From Nectonema munidae (lineage: Eukaryota > Nematomorpha > Nectonematoida > Nectonematidae): a stretch of DNA of 64,000 nt. Made by a program: the position numbers and the translations under genes. The notes under the pieces were generated by a model. That model made no database searches. It saw only the letters and a program-made list of their open reading frames with translations, and was not told the origin of the DNA. Every line of letters begins with the position of its first letter. Positions within the stretch are counted from its first letter, which is position 1. Shown here one piece after another: positions 48,420-60,489 of the stretch. The DNA lies in assembly GCA_030549495.1 (NCBI GenBank), contig JAUIRK010000964.1, positions 186,001 to 250,000 on the forward strand, given 5' to 3'.

Positions 48420-50300
48420 TTTCTCATAGAATAAAATTTTCGTGTGTGAACGTCGAGGTGAACAAATGTATGTGTAAACCAAAAAATGCCTCAATTATAT
48501 TTTGAAAATTCTGCTCAGTAATACTTTATTTACAATCCTGATAAATTGATCAAACTGAAAAACAAAAGGACATGCCATAATTTACGTGAAACATGGAAAA
48601 CTAAAAATCGCTATTTTGAAAAAATAACTAAGGCCCATAATATCGATTTTATTTTTCTTAAAGGTTAGAGAAATAGAAGAGTATCTATCTAAAGAGCGAA
48701 ATGATTATTCTAAAGTACACCTCTAGATTTGAGTTTATAGCCAGAAAGATGGCTGGCTGGCTTTTTGAAAGTAGAATACGAAGTGTTAATCTTTTGCTTT
48801 ATTGTCAACTCTCTGATATAGATGATGATGACTAAGCAAAAAGTAAACATTGCAAAGCTATTTCATCGAATGAATCATATATAACATGATAATGCAAGGA
48901 TAGAAATGGTATGAAGAAGCTTAGTGTTTAGGTTTCAGCTAGGAAATCTTGAAATGCGAAGATGCATAGAAATCATCGCAAAGATATAAATATTGCCAAA
49001 TATTGCAAAAAAATATTTTCAGTGAAATACACTACACGTGTGCTATATCTAAAAATTTAAGTTTAAACTGGTGGATGAAAAAAGGTTTATAGTCCTAAAA
49101 AACGTCAGCATGTTCTCTCAGAACATCTACTCATGTATAAATAATTTGCATAGAAAAACTCTAAAATGCATTAAGGATAAAAAGAAAGCTAAAACATCGA
49201 CTCTTTTTACTATCCTTTGGGCTTAGTCAATAGCGTAGCAAGAGGAGGGCGGGCTATCACTAATAAAAATTCAATACATATATTATAGACTTCAACAATG
49301 CAACGATGCTTGATACTACTTTTCTTCTTATTATGCCTACCTAATTTTTGGCGTGTCGAAGTAAATTTAGAACTTTTAAAGGGACGCCGAACGAACATCG
49401 GCCTAGGGCGTCACTTGTGCAATAAGCACGTAAACAGGTCTATTTAAAATGTGAAATACAAATGACAAGGAGGCCTACTAAAACAGATCCATATGAATAA
49501 ATATCATATTTATGCATTCATTCAATCGTGTGAAATTATACATTCAGTTTTTACATGAATACACTAAAACGCAAGATGTGCTACTACTTTGTTCTTTCAA
49601 AAAGTGGTTTGTATATATTATTTCGCCACTCTACTCTGATTTGATTTCTTTTTCTTTTTAACTTTTGTCTCTTCATCTTCTTTCTTTTTGTTTATCATTT
49701 ATTACACAACATGAATTCGGATGAAAACTTTATATTTTCAGAAAGGCATGATAATTTAACATCAGAAATTGAGCAGCATCTTTCTTGAATGTGTTTCAAG
49801 TAATTCAGATTTTAATAAATTATATGAAACCTAAGAAAATGAATCACAAAAAAACGTTTAAATATAAAGATAGCTCTTTTTCTAATAAATCGATCTATGC
49901 GAAACAATGGGAAAATACCTTTGAACAAAAGTACAAAAAACAAGCATTATTCGGAATTATATTTCAAGATGAATTGAATCCTCATTCAAAATAATATTAT
50001 GAGCTTAATTTGTCTAATATTAATTCAACAAATAGATCGAAAGTTGGTCATCACAATTTAGCTTAGTGTTTACCGAACTTATTATTCAATGCCTCCTTAG
50101 AAGACATTCTTCAAAGAAATTTTAACCTTACATTCTGTGGGAAAGAATAAAAGTATTTTACTCACTTCTGTAAGAGAATTTTATCTTTTTTTGATATGCA
50201 AAATTTATGGCTACTTATATAAATTATTTTTCAAAATATAACTATTATGAATTATACAAAATATAAAAAAGAAATTAGATATCTAATACTTGTTAATGGT
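48420..50300. other. No gene recognised
   Basis: Searched on the minus strand for the missing RabGAP GRAM1 exon (expected motif like YWKGK.P.QGW) without success. Contains small chance frames only, including 49785-49994 (+). Confidence 0.35.
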
Positions 50301-50309
50301 AATTTTCAT

Positions 50310-50371
50310 AGCGCCCCCTAAGAATTTCAAACACCCTCTGGGGGCGTTACAGCCTACTTTGGGAACCACTG
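50310..50371. mobile_element. hAT right-end fragment
   Basis: 'ccctctgggggcgttacagc' followed by CTACTTTGGGAACCACTG ending at 50371, then atttagct (central TA). A typical hAT 3' end with no left end identified. Confidence 0.6.
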
Positions 50372-50429
50372 ATTTAGCTGGTGTATAAAGCAAGAATTGA
50401 AGTTAAATAGATGAATGAAGCTTGTGGAA

Positions 50430-50830
50430 ACAAGTAAATAGAGTAGAAAAAGACTTTTGCTTTCTTGGAGATACAATTAACAGTTGAAGTGTATGTGAGA
50501 TTAGAGAAGATATAAGTTAGGCTGGTTGAATCAAATTGATTATTAAGCTTTCTTCGATTCTTAGTGATAAAAAATTTAGAAATTTTTGTCAGAGCAGTAA
50601 TTGTTTATAGCTCTTCAAACGATAGAATATGAATACTCTATAAGAAAAATGTCTCAGATGTGCATACTCACAAGAAAGTGAGCTCATGGTATGCGCGAGT
50701 AGATAAGTACTTGGCGGCATTTGTCTTTATGGGAACGAAAAGTAAGAAAGATTAACCCCTCACAAGACGGAAGGTAAATCAACTGACCTAAATAAAGGAT
50801 GATGAAGGTCATATATAAAACCAATAGTAA
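50430..50830 (+). mobile_element. LINE 3' fragment
   Basis: Reads FCFLGDTIN..., then REDIS.AGWIKLIIKLSSIL, then LSDKKFRNFC, the 'F.YLGD.I......E...R...GW.KF..L..VL....L....K' region that follows the RT palm in one LINE group. Broken by stops and frameshifts. Probably the same family as the fragments at 7 kb and 24.3 kb. Confidence 0.55.
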
Positions 50831-51143
50831 GTCTACGCAACAAGAGTTCTAGGAGGCAGAGCTATAATCTCACTGAAACATTTTCATGAAATTTCGAAAG
50901 TTTTGGGTTTTCGTGATTACAAAAGTAGATCTAATTTTTAATAGGCTCTATTTAGACAAGCTCGCTCCTATTAAAAATGGTTTAGATAAATGATGGAAAA
51001 ATTTGCGATGTACAAATTGAATGATAATAATTTAGCCACTTTAGTTATATATTTCTATAGTTTTTTTTTATATATCAAACTTTCTATTTTCTATGTTTCT
51101 GATATGTTAACACAACAATTTCTTTTTCTTAACATTTTTTAAA

Positions 51144-54100
51144 GATGAATGAAAATGATTCTAACTACGATTTGTGCGATTCTTTAAAAGCTGGATTTAG
51201 CAACTATATTAATGTTTTTGGTGATCTTAAAACGCAATATAAATTAAACTCTTTTATTAAAAATACATTTGTTTTAATGAACCAATAGAGTATAATTTAG
51301 GAGGGTCTGTAAATGATTTAATTTTTTATAAGTATCAGTATGTTCCAGTTTTGAAAACTTTGCAATCTTTATCATGTGATGATGTCTTTGCTGAAATAAT
51401 GAAACCTTGTTTGAATATAGATGAATATAGGAATTGTTCTGCTGGTATTGCTTTCAAGAACATTTTTTTAAAGAAATTGTAGGGCTCTACAACTGATCAT
51501 ATATTATGATGATGCAACAGTTAGCAACGCTTTGAGCAATAAATCAGCAAAACTAAATTAAGTTGTTTTTACATGAATTTAGGTAATTTAAGTCCGAAAT
51601 TTAGATCAAAACTTCATGTGATTTATGTGCTTGTACTGATCTGTATGATAAAATTAATAAAAACTATGGGTTTAAACCCTATTTTAGAGACCCTATTGGA
51701 TCATCTCCATATTTTAGAAACTGATGGTATAGAAGTTTTGAAATATGGCCAAATATATAAATTTTATGGTACAGTTTCAATTATTGTAGGGGACAATTTA
51801 GGAGCACACACTTTGGGAGGTTATGTAGAGTCATATATGTCGTTTTTTATTGACTAATCGCACAGAAATGCAATACTTTTTGCCAAAAGACTTCACTATG
51901 CGTAGTAAAGAAATGTATTTGAAACATGTGAGTTATGCTGCTCAAGATCCAAACTTTCAATATATATGGAGAACCATCAGATATTTCACATGATCTCTTT
52001 GAAGGTGTTGTGTGCGACGTAGTGGAAAGTCTTCTAGATGCATTTTTTAGTAAAAAATATTTTTCACTACAAATTTTCAACAAGAAGTTGCAAAACTTTA
52101 AGTTTAAAAACAATGATAAATATGATAGACCTACTTTGATAGCTATCAGAAAGGGGTATCCTTATGTGAGGCAAACTGCAGCTCAAATAAGCTGTCTTTT
52201 TAGATTTTTACCCTTGATTTATTAGAAATTTGGAAAACTTATTTAATATTAATGAAAGCTTTACGTTTTGTTTGTGTTCCTAAACTCGATTCTGGTCATG
52301 TTGAATTAATGGAAGAATTATTTAGTGAATTTTTTAATAATTACAAAAAAATATTTATGAGAAGTGTTAAGCTACATGACTACATTATGCTTGGCAAATA
52401 CGCCTTTTTGGACCGTTAACCAATCGCAAAACTCTTCGATTTGAAAGTAAACATACAACTTTGAAGCGTAAATTTCAACAAACAAAAAACTATGTTAACA
52501 TAATTAAAACGAGAGTAAATAATCATCAATATCAACAAAGTTTTTATTATCAGCTCCCTAAATTAAGGATAAAAAGTTTATAAAGTCATCCTATTTGAAG
52601 AACGAAAGCTTAGAGGACTCTGTCAAATGTTTGTTAAGTCCTTATTTGCATTGAAAATATCAAACACTTTCAATCTGTCACTTTAAATAGCATTGTTTAT
52701 AAGGTTGGCGATTGTATTTTAACTCGAGATAAGAATAAAGCTATCATCTACAATAAAATACTAAATTGTTTCTCCTTCAATGATAAAAACTTCTTTCTTT
52801 ATGAAAAACTAGAGATTCTTTACTTTTCAGAGCATTATTTTTCATACATCGTTTTGTCAAGTGGAGGAAAAATTCTTTTGAAAGTTGATGATTTGGCGGA
52901 TTATCAACTTCTTGAATTTATAGTTTGCCTAATGAGTCTTCAAGTAATGCTATTGTTTCAAGGCATTTTGTATATTGAATATATTTGAGTAGGATTTAAC
53001 TCTATTAATATGTAGTTATCTATTTTGTACATAGCATTTTTCCATTTTAATATTTAAGTTTTAATGGGAATGTCTCCAAAAAAAATTTTGTTTATGAATC
53101 TTAGTTTCACTACTTCATAATCTTATTTTTATCAAAAGTTTTCAAAATTTTAAGGAAAAAGTTTATGATTGTTTTTAATCGTGACTCAACAAAAAAGTTC
53201 AGATACCTTATTTTTTTGATTTTAAAATTATGATGGATCTATTAAATGGGGAGTCTTGTTCAACTTCCAATTTTGTTATAAGTAATACGCCTATCATTTT
53301 GAAGAATTTATATATCTTGATGAAAAAACTCTTTTTAGAAAGACTTTTTAGTGCAAAAAATGATGAAAATAAAATTTTCCTATTTGAAACAAAATGATTA
53401 TTCAAATTTTGAAGCTTCATTTTCCACTAATATTATAAATTCATCTAAAAATTTTGAAAATACTAGTCTTAATTCAAATGAGGATTTGTTTTTATCTGGT
53501 CAAAGAAGTTTCCATGACGGAAAAGAAAACTACATTAACAAGTAGTTTTTAATTATTTTTGTTTTTTAAGTAAAGTTTGGCCCAAATTTATAACATTTCC
53601 TAAAGAAAAGTTTCAAAGAGGAGTGCTTAATAAATTGAATTGTCAAGAAAAGCTTAATTCTTCAAATATATCTAAGCTTATGGACACACTCTATACGCAC
53701 TTTAGCCTTTACGAAGGAGGAATGTAAGTTTTTTCTAAATTTAAATATATATAATAGTTTTTTTAAGATATTCAGGTAGAGATAAATATCAACAAATAGT
53801 CGATTTACTTTTGGAAACCTTTCCATACATAATGAATGAAAATGGTTTATCATTTAAATCCTGCAAGGTAAAAAAAAATTAGCTAAAATTATTAAAACTA
53901 AGAATGCTTATATATATAAACATTTTAGATTTATTGGAAAATGAAGTTACAGTATTATTGGTCTAATCAAAGGAGGGGAAGAGATAAAATTCTGAGTGAA
54001 GTTCAAGCAAAAGTGAGGGAAAATATGATCAAAAGTTTCAAGGCTACAAAGCTACTGTTTTTTGTTTAAATAACTATTTGCGTAAAAGTTGCTTGGAAAC

Positions 54101-55640
54101 TGAAAGTACTGTAAATGAAAACATAACATAGCTAAACAAAGAATTCAAAAAGGCAGAACCCAATATGCAAATAGTTCAAATGAAAATGGACATAACTTTT
54201 GCAGATAGGAGAAAAAATTTAATCAAACAAAAACAAAAGATTTCTACGATATTGAATAATTATCGTTTTTTGACTCAAGCTAATGAAGTAAGAGTTTTTT
54301 TAATCAAATTAAATATTCTTAACTTTTACTTTCAGATTCTACAAGAATTTCAACGTTTGGAGTCGAACATTTCAAATAAAAATTTCGAACTTACCGCAAC
54401 CAAGTATATGGAAAAATATGGGCAAGCTATATTAAAATTAATTAAAAATAAGAAAAAATTTGCAGGTTACAATGAAATGATTTCTCTATGGAGCAAGAAT
54501 GTTCCAAAAAAAAGAAACATTTTTTTATAAATTATTATTTTTTTTATTTTTGTGTTTTTCATAGATGTTTTTGGCGCTATGATTATTGCCTGCATACCAT
54601 TACTTTTCAATGAAAGCTACGAAACAATGATCGTTTATGCAAATGATGCGACAATTCACGAAGGCCTCTTTCAAATCATGATTAAAGAACAAATTTGTTC
54701 AAATGGAAACAAATATTTTTGCTTAAAAATTGAAAATAGCGACTTATATTTTTGTAATCGCTTTATTAACTTGATTTTAGGCTGCCTCGTTCTAACATGT
54801 TTTTGTTTTAACTTGGAGTTTCCGAGTTGTGTCAAGAAAGAACTCTGCTTTATTCAAAACATCTTGATTGCTTTGAAAGATTCGGAAGAAAGCATGAAAA
54901 AGATTTTGAATGTTATAAAGAGAGTTGAAAGAATAATAATAAAGTTTAATTTACAGACATTAACAAAATTTTTATAATAAAAATCATGTTCATTTTTTGT
55001 CATCATTATTGTTTTCTTACAATAATCTTTTTTCTTGTTTTTTTACTGAATAAGTAACGATTATCATAGCTAATTTTAATTGAAGTAGTCCACTCTTAAA
55101 AAAAAATATATCATAAAAATAAATCAGGTTATTATATTCTTTCTAAAGCAATTAGGTATTTTTTTAATTCTTGCGATTTTTATATGAGATATACTATATC
55201 CTCATGTTAATACAAAATGTTTGATGTTTTTGATGGAAATTTTCTTCTTTAAGTGATGATATGAAATTAAACAAACTTTATTTTGCAATGTATAAAAGTA
55301 GTAAATCCAATAGGAGCACATCAAAAAACATAAACTATAATATATATTATTTGTCACTTATAAAATTATCTAAGGAATATAGATACAAATTTACATTTTT
55401 AGAATGATGAAGATAAGTTATCTATAGTGTTAGTTGTCCTTTTAAAATATTATTTTTTGTTGAGGATGACAATGTAAAAACTACCAAAATGGTTGCTGAT
55501 AATTTAACAGTTACAATTCAAAGTATTAGTAAACACAAATTTAATTGGTGATTTAAACAAATTTTATTATGTCTGATAAAAGTCGAAGTATTAGTAATTA
55601 CAAATAAAATTTCTGAATAAAACAAATTTGGTTGTGTCTG
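51144..55640 (+). mobile_element. CMC/CACTA-like transposon copy A, catalytic core present but decayed
   Basis: First gene (about 51144-52560): pieces of the large transposase found in many animals as unnamed 'HDLFEGVV' proteins. These are YKYQYVPVLKTLQSL, then FYGTVSIIVGDNLGAHTLGG (51757-51820), then SHDLFEGVVCDVVESLL (about 51980-52035), TAAQISCLFRFLPLI and EIWKTYLILMKALRF. Stops and frameshifts interrupt it. Second gene (about 53560-54977): WPKFITFPKEKFQRGVL, KLQYYWSNQRRGRDK and the C-terminal block LGCLVLTCFCFNLEFPSCVK, parallel to the second gene of copy B. Some intron signals remain but in-frame stops occur. Its 3' subterminal DNA at 55527-55612 matches 62694-62775 in copy B in the same orientation. 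Own termini not found. The superfamily call is inference from family resemblance and copy B's ends. Confidence 0.7.
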
Positions 55641-57302
55641 TTACAAATGGGAGTAATAGTAATTACAAGTAAAATCTCTGTATACACTGTAAAAACTACG
55701 TTTAGAATTTAAACACATTATAAAGTGTTTCGTTATTTTTGTGTTTAAAATCTAAACACTTCGCCCCTATGAACACAATAATATAAATCTGCTTAGCACT
55801 TAAACATAATATATAGAGCTTAGAAATTTTATGTTTAATATTCTATCAACCGAGATGCTTTTCTAAGCAAAGCCACTGTAATATGAAGCTTATAAGCTTA
55901 CTGCAAGTATGCTCACAATTGACTGCGCACATCTGTTTCTTTTTATATTTTTTTCCCCATCTATATTGCTTACAGCTATTTATTGTAAATCAATTTAAAT
56001 CTAATCAATCTTACACTGTTATTATCTCCTTTTCCCACGGTTCTTTGCAGAAAGTATATGAATATCCAATGTGAAGTCTTACATTTGTTTCTATTGTGCT
56101 TTATCATTTCTCAATTTCATCGTCACTTATTCATTTCACTTTAGCCATACTATCTTCGTTCCATTGGGCGTAATAATTATCCTCTTTTGCTCACAATTTT
56201 CTTTGCATCTAAATCCAAAGATTCCTTTGCAATATCTTCATTTTGACTCATTCTGACAATATTTTTTTCTGATTCTCTATACATGTAAGTGCTTTTGAGA
56301 ATTTTTTTAACAAATACTTAAATGGACTTTTCAGTTCCATATTTTAGCTTCAAAATTTTTGAGTATAATTTTTCCAGTTTATTTCTAAATTTTTATCTCT
56401 ACTTTGTATTCTGATAAAATGGAATATAATATTATTTTTTTATGTAAAGCTACAATATGTTAAAAATGAGCCAAATTAGTAAATTCAACAAAACGTATTG
56501 AACTTTAGATCAGGTAAAACTTAGGTCGAACCTGATAAATATAATACAATATAGCAAAAGAGGACAATTTTATTAGAAAAATTTGCGACTAGACAAGAAT
56601 GAATTCAGAATTCTAAAGTATATTTTTTTCTCATATTTTAAAATACTTAAATACATTTCTAATGAAAGTCTAGTTTGCGTTTTTAATCATTTCATAATCG
56701 TGAAGACTGAGTTTTTTCTACATAAGGCTTTATAATGGATTTATCAATATGATATAATTTTTTATAGTTTCTTTAATTGTTATTATTTATAGTTATATTT
56801 GACTCATAGCAGTGGTTTAGAGAGAAAATGGAACTTAGGGGGGCATGCAAGGAACTTGGAGGGCAAACTAAATCCGGTAGAACTAACAAAATTAATTGTA
56901 TTACCAATTCACCCATTTTTTTCTTAGATTAATTTGTTGATTTTTTATACAAATAAAAATTTTTCAGGCAGATCAGCATGTAAATACAAAAAGTCTACAT
57001 ATGATAAATTACATGCTTCATGTGATAGATCATGTTTGTTTACAATATCACATGAAAATGAAATATATTGAAAATTTATTTGTCTTTTGTGAAGTACAAA
57101 AGTTTAAAGTTTTCTTAAAAAAACTACGAAAATAATTAAGTTTAGTCCAAATAAGTTTTAATTTTTACACTCTTTTGTAATTATTTGAAAAAAGAGTGAA
57201 ACTAGTTTAACTTAATCATAGAGTTAAATTTTCTAGTACGATAATATACTTTGCAAATAATGTTACAAAATTTTAATTTTCTTTTAACTTTTTAGAATTT
57301 AA

Positions 57303-60300
57303 ATGTTATTTTGCCAAATTTGTCCGTTTTTTTCTTATAAACAAGATGGATTAATTGCACACTTGTTGCTCAGACATAAGTCAGAAATTAACTTTCGAAC
57401 TACGTGTTGTAAGGGTCAGTTAAAATTTTTTAAAACGTATGAAAGCTTTCGTAAACATTGTAAAAGGTCTCATTTTTCTACGAATAAGTTTAGAGAAACC
57501 CTTCAAACAAATTCTCTTTCTTTAGTTAGAACGAACCTTGTAAACAATATTTCCAATGAAAAACTTTTTGAGGGTTTTTTCATACTTAATTTGACTTCAA
57601 AACTAAATTTAAGTCAAAGGTCAGTAAATGAAATAGTCACGTTAACCAAAAACCTTTTTAATGAAAAACTGACTCAGTTTTCGAGAAAATTGGAAACCAT
57701 TTATCCTGAAATACAGATGATTCGAGAACAGAACAATGAAGTATTTCAAGGCTTGGAAACAGCTTTTTTACAAGAAAAGTTTTTCGTAGAAAACTTTGGT
57801 TTTATCAAACCTGTAGCTATTAATGTTGGTAGTGTAATGCAACATTCTAAAAGAAAAAACAACGATCGAAAAGTTGTTTTTCCTATGACTGCTGCTGAAA
57901 CGAAAAACTTTCTTCTTCTTCTTCCATTCTTGATAGGAACATATATTGATTCTAAAGACAAAATTTGGAAAAACTTTATCAGGCTTCTGAAAATAACAGT
58001 TTTGATTATATCTAATATTGCTTCAGAGAAGTCAATATGTTCTTTGAAATCACTCATATCACAATTCAATAATTCTTTTAATAAACTTTTTCCAAATCAT
58101 TTCACTCCTAAGTTTCATTATTTAATTCATTTCCCGAATCAAATCAAATTTTTTGGTCCGTCTAGAAACCATTGGAGTTTTCGTTTTGAAGCAAAACATG
58201 GTTTGTTAACGGTTAGAGTACGTCAAAAAAATTATACGCTAAAGTACAACCCTGGGTAAAAAATACCCATATTAAAAATTTATAAATTTAAACCAAAATA
58301 GCCGAGACAGCATATAAATATAAATTCTTTTTTTGTATCAAACAATAATATGACTAAAAAAACAAAAAGTAACGTTTATTTTTTTATTTCAAAGCAATTT
58401 ATGGAGATTGGTAGCGAGTTCTCGCGTCAAATAACCTTCTGACACATTGAGCATAATGTGTTTGACTTTCTGTCTGTCTTACAAAAAATACATCTCTTTT
58501 GCTTTTCTATTTTGATTTTTTTAGAATTTGATGTAGTATTTCTTTCCTCAACCTCATAACCACATAATTCTAAGGAGTTTACAACATTTTTTTGGTTTGT
58601 TAAAATTTTGTCCAAAAGTATCAAGAAGAATTACGGGTGTAGATTTTTTGTCGTAAAATCAGCACAAAACCTTATTTTCATGAAAAAAGAAATTGCACGA
58701 ACCTTTGTTTTTACTTTTTGAAAGTGCTTGTGGAGGTATAAATCTTTTGTTTTTCCTGACAGTTCCTACGTAAGTGGTACTTTTTGAGAGTAATTTATCT
58801 GCTAATTCATAAGAACTGAAAAAATTATCCGCAGTTATGTTCCTACCTTTGGATAAAAAGGGTTCTGCAAGCTGTAAAACAATTCCTTCTGTGGATGTTT
58901 TTTCTGACTGATATTTTCCCTGTAAGCTATTTTTACCGATGTACACAAATCCATTGAAAACGTATGCACCATCAGAGCTTGAAAGCAAAAAAAACTTGAT
59001 CCCAAATTTACCTGGCTTGGTAGGTATATATTGTTTGAACTTGACTCTTCCATGAAATTCCAAAAGTTGCTCGTCTATTGTTAAATATTCTGGTGCGACA
59101 ACATATGTTCTTAGTTTTTCAAAAAAACTTTCGACTAAAAAACGTATTGGAGCCAAAGGATCTGATTTATTTCTTCTTTTGACATCATCAAATCGTAAAA
59201 AAGACTTTATTTGTATGAATCTTTCTCTACTCATCGTTGATCTGAAAATGGGATGTCCATGAGCAGTCGACCAAAGTTCAGTGTTGATCTATAATGCGCA
59301 CGGTATGCACCTGCAATAATAAGAAGCCCATAAAAAGATTTCATCTCTATTGTTGAAACTTTTTTCCAATATCTTTGTTTGGAAGATTGAGAATTGAACT
59401 TCCTTATCTGCCGTCGAGCGTAAAGATTGGTATAAAGAACGGATGTTTCAATAATTTTTTCGATGAATATCATAATGGCATCGCTCTCACAGTCAGGTTT
59501 TAAGCAGTCACGAATTTTGAAGGGAATTTCACGAAAAATATTAGCTTTTTGTTGTTTTTTGAGAAAATTTGACGGATCGGTTATCCATGTTTTTCCATCC
59601 TTCGAGATCAAATTTGACTTTAGTTTCTTTTGACTCTCTTTCTAAAGTTTGACAAGACACATGCAGCATGAATGTATGTTGTTATAGAGACTTAGAAATC
59701 ATATAATATTAGTGACACATATATGGGTATTTTTTACCCAGGGATGTACTTCCGCATATATTTTATCACAGTTTTTTGAAAATATGAAAAATCAAGTTTT
59801 TTGTGAAGTTATTTTAAAGTAAATTGAAAGATAATAACATAAATTAAATTTTATTTGAATCAGGTTAAAAGTTTTTGATATATAAGATATGGAAAAAACA
59901 AATGGGTAAAAAATACCCAGGTTGTACTTTAACCGTTAAAGGAAAAAAAATGGAAGAATTTTACTTCCATAGAAAAATCGGTAGCTTTTCATCATCAAAG
60001 ATGGATGTGTTTGCAACAATACTCTTTTACCCTGAAGAATTCGAATCATTTTAGAAATATTATTATTGATGAAAAAGATAGAGTTTTGAATCATTTTGAG
60101 CAGAAAAAAATTGAAATTATTTTTCGTGAGAAAACTCAATTGGAATTCTCACACTTGGAGGTGTATAGATCAGCATGTATATATTCAATACAATACAGTG
60201 AAAATGATGTAATTTTAACTAATCATAATATGGAAAAAACTCCTAGTTTTGTAGTTTTAGATAAAATAGTGTTCTTAGATAAAGTTATTTGTTTTTTGGG

Positions 60301-60478
60301 CACTGCTTTAGAAATAAATTATTTTGATGAGCACATAAATGCTTTTAATGTTTTAAAAACAGCAGAAAAATTAGTTGTATTTTATGATAAACTAGCATAT
60401 CTTTCACCTCAATTGGTTCATGTATATAATGGTAAATCGTTTGTAATGCTCGTAAATGTTGATGATTGCTGGTCTTAG
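57303..60478 (+). pseudogene. Copy B first gene: C2H2 zinc-finger protein with transposase C-terminal region, catalytic core missing, split by piggyBac
   Basis: 57303-58238 is open for 312 codons before the insertion. N-terminal C2H2-like fingers are visible: CQICPFFSYKQDGLIAHLLLRH and a second reading CCKG...FRKHCKRSH. Family blocks then follow: FVENFGFIKPVAINVGS, then directly FLLLLPFLIGTYIDSKDKIW, LFPNHFTPKFHYLIHFPNQI and FGPSRNHWSFRFEAKHG. In full-length relatives (and copy A) the roughly 300-400 residue core with the DNLxAHxxGG and HDLFEGVV motifs lies between GS and the FLLLLPFLIG block; here it is absent although the frame stays open. After the piggyBac the gene resumes at 59933 and ends at 60478 (157 codons from 60005). 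A one-base frame change lies in or near an 8-A run (59940-59952), so the rejoined frame is not open as it stands. Acceptor TTTTTAG at 57297 suggests an upstream 5' UTR intron. Confidence 0.7.
58243..59928 (-). mobile_element. piggyBac element 3, inserted in copy B first gene
   Basis: Ends AGTACAACCCTGGGTAAAA at 58243 and the inverted equivalent ending GGTTGTACT at 59928, flanked by CTAA (58239-58242, decayed TTAA) and TTAA (59929-59932). Each end contains the palindrome TGGGTAAAAAATACCCA or its complement; an extra inner copy lies at 59725-59745. Minus-strand transposase pieces at 59611-59231, 59234-58659 and 58624-58427. The first two Asp contexts are present (LTIDEQLLEFHGR, ITADNFFSS) and the C-terminal finger CIFCKTDRKSNTLCSMC. 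The third Asp region is deleted and frames are broken, so it is inactive. A third, distinct piggyBac family in this window. Confidence 0.88.
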
Positions 60479-60489
60479 TCAAATACGTT

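Noticed and set aside
54552-54977. Hydrophobic 141-residue frame that could suggest a membrane protein
   Set aside because: The block LGCLVLTCFCFNLEFPSCVK matches the C-terminal conserved segment of the CMC-associated second protein, not a membrane span.
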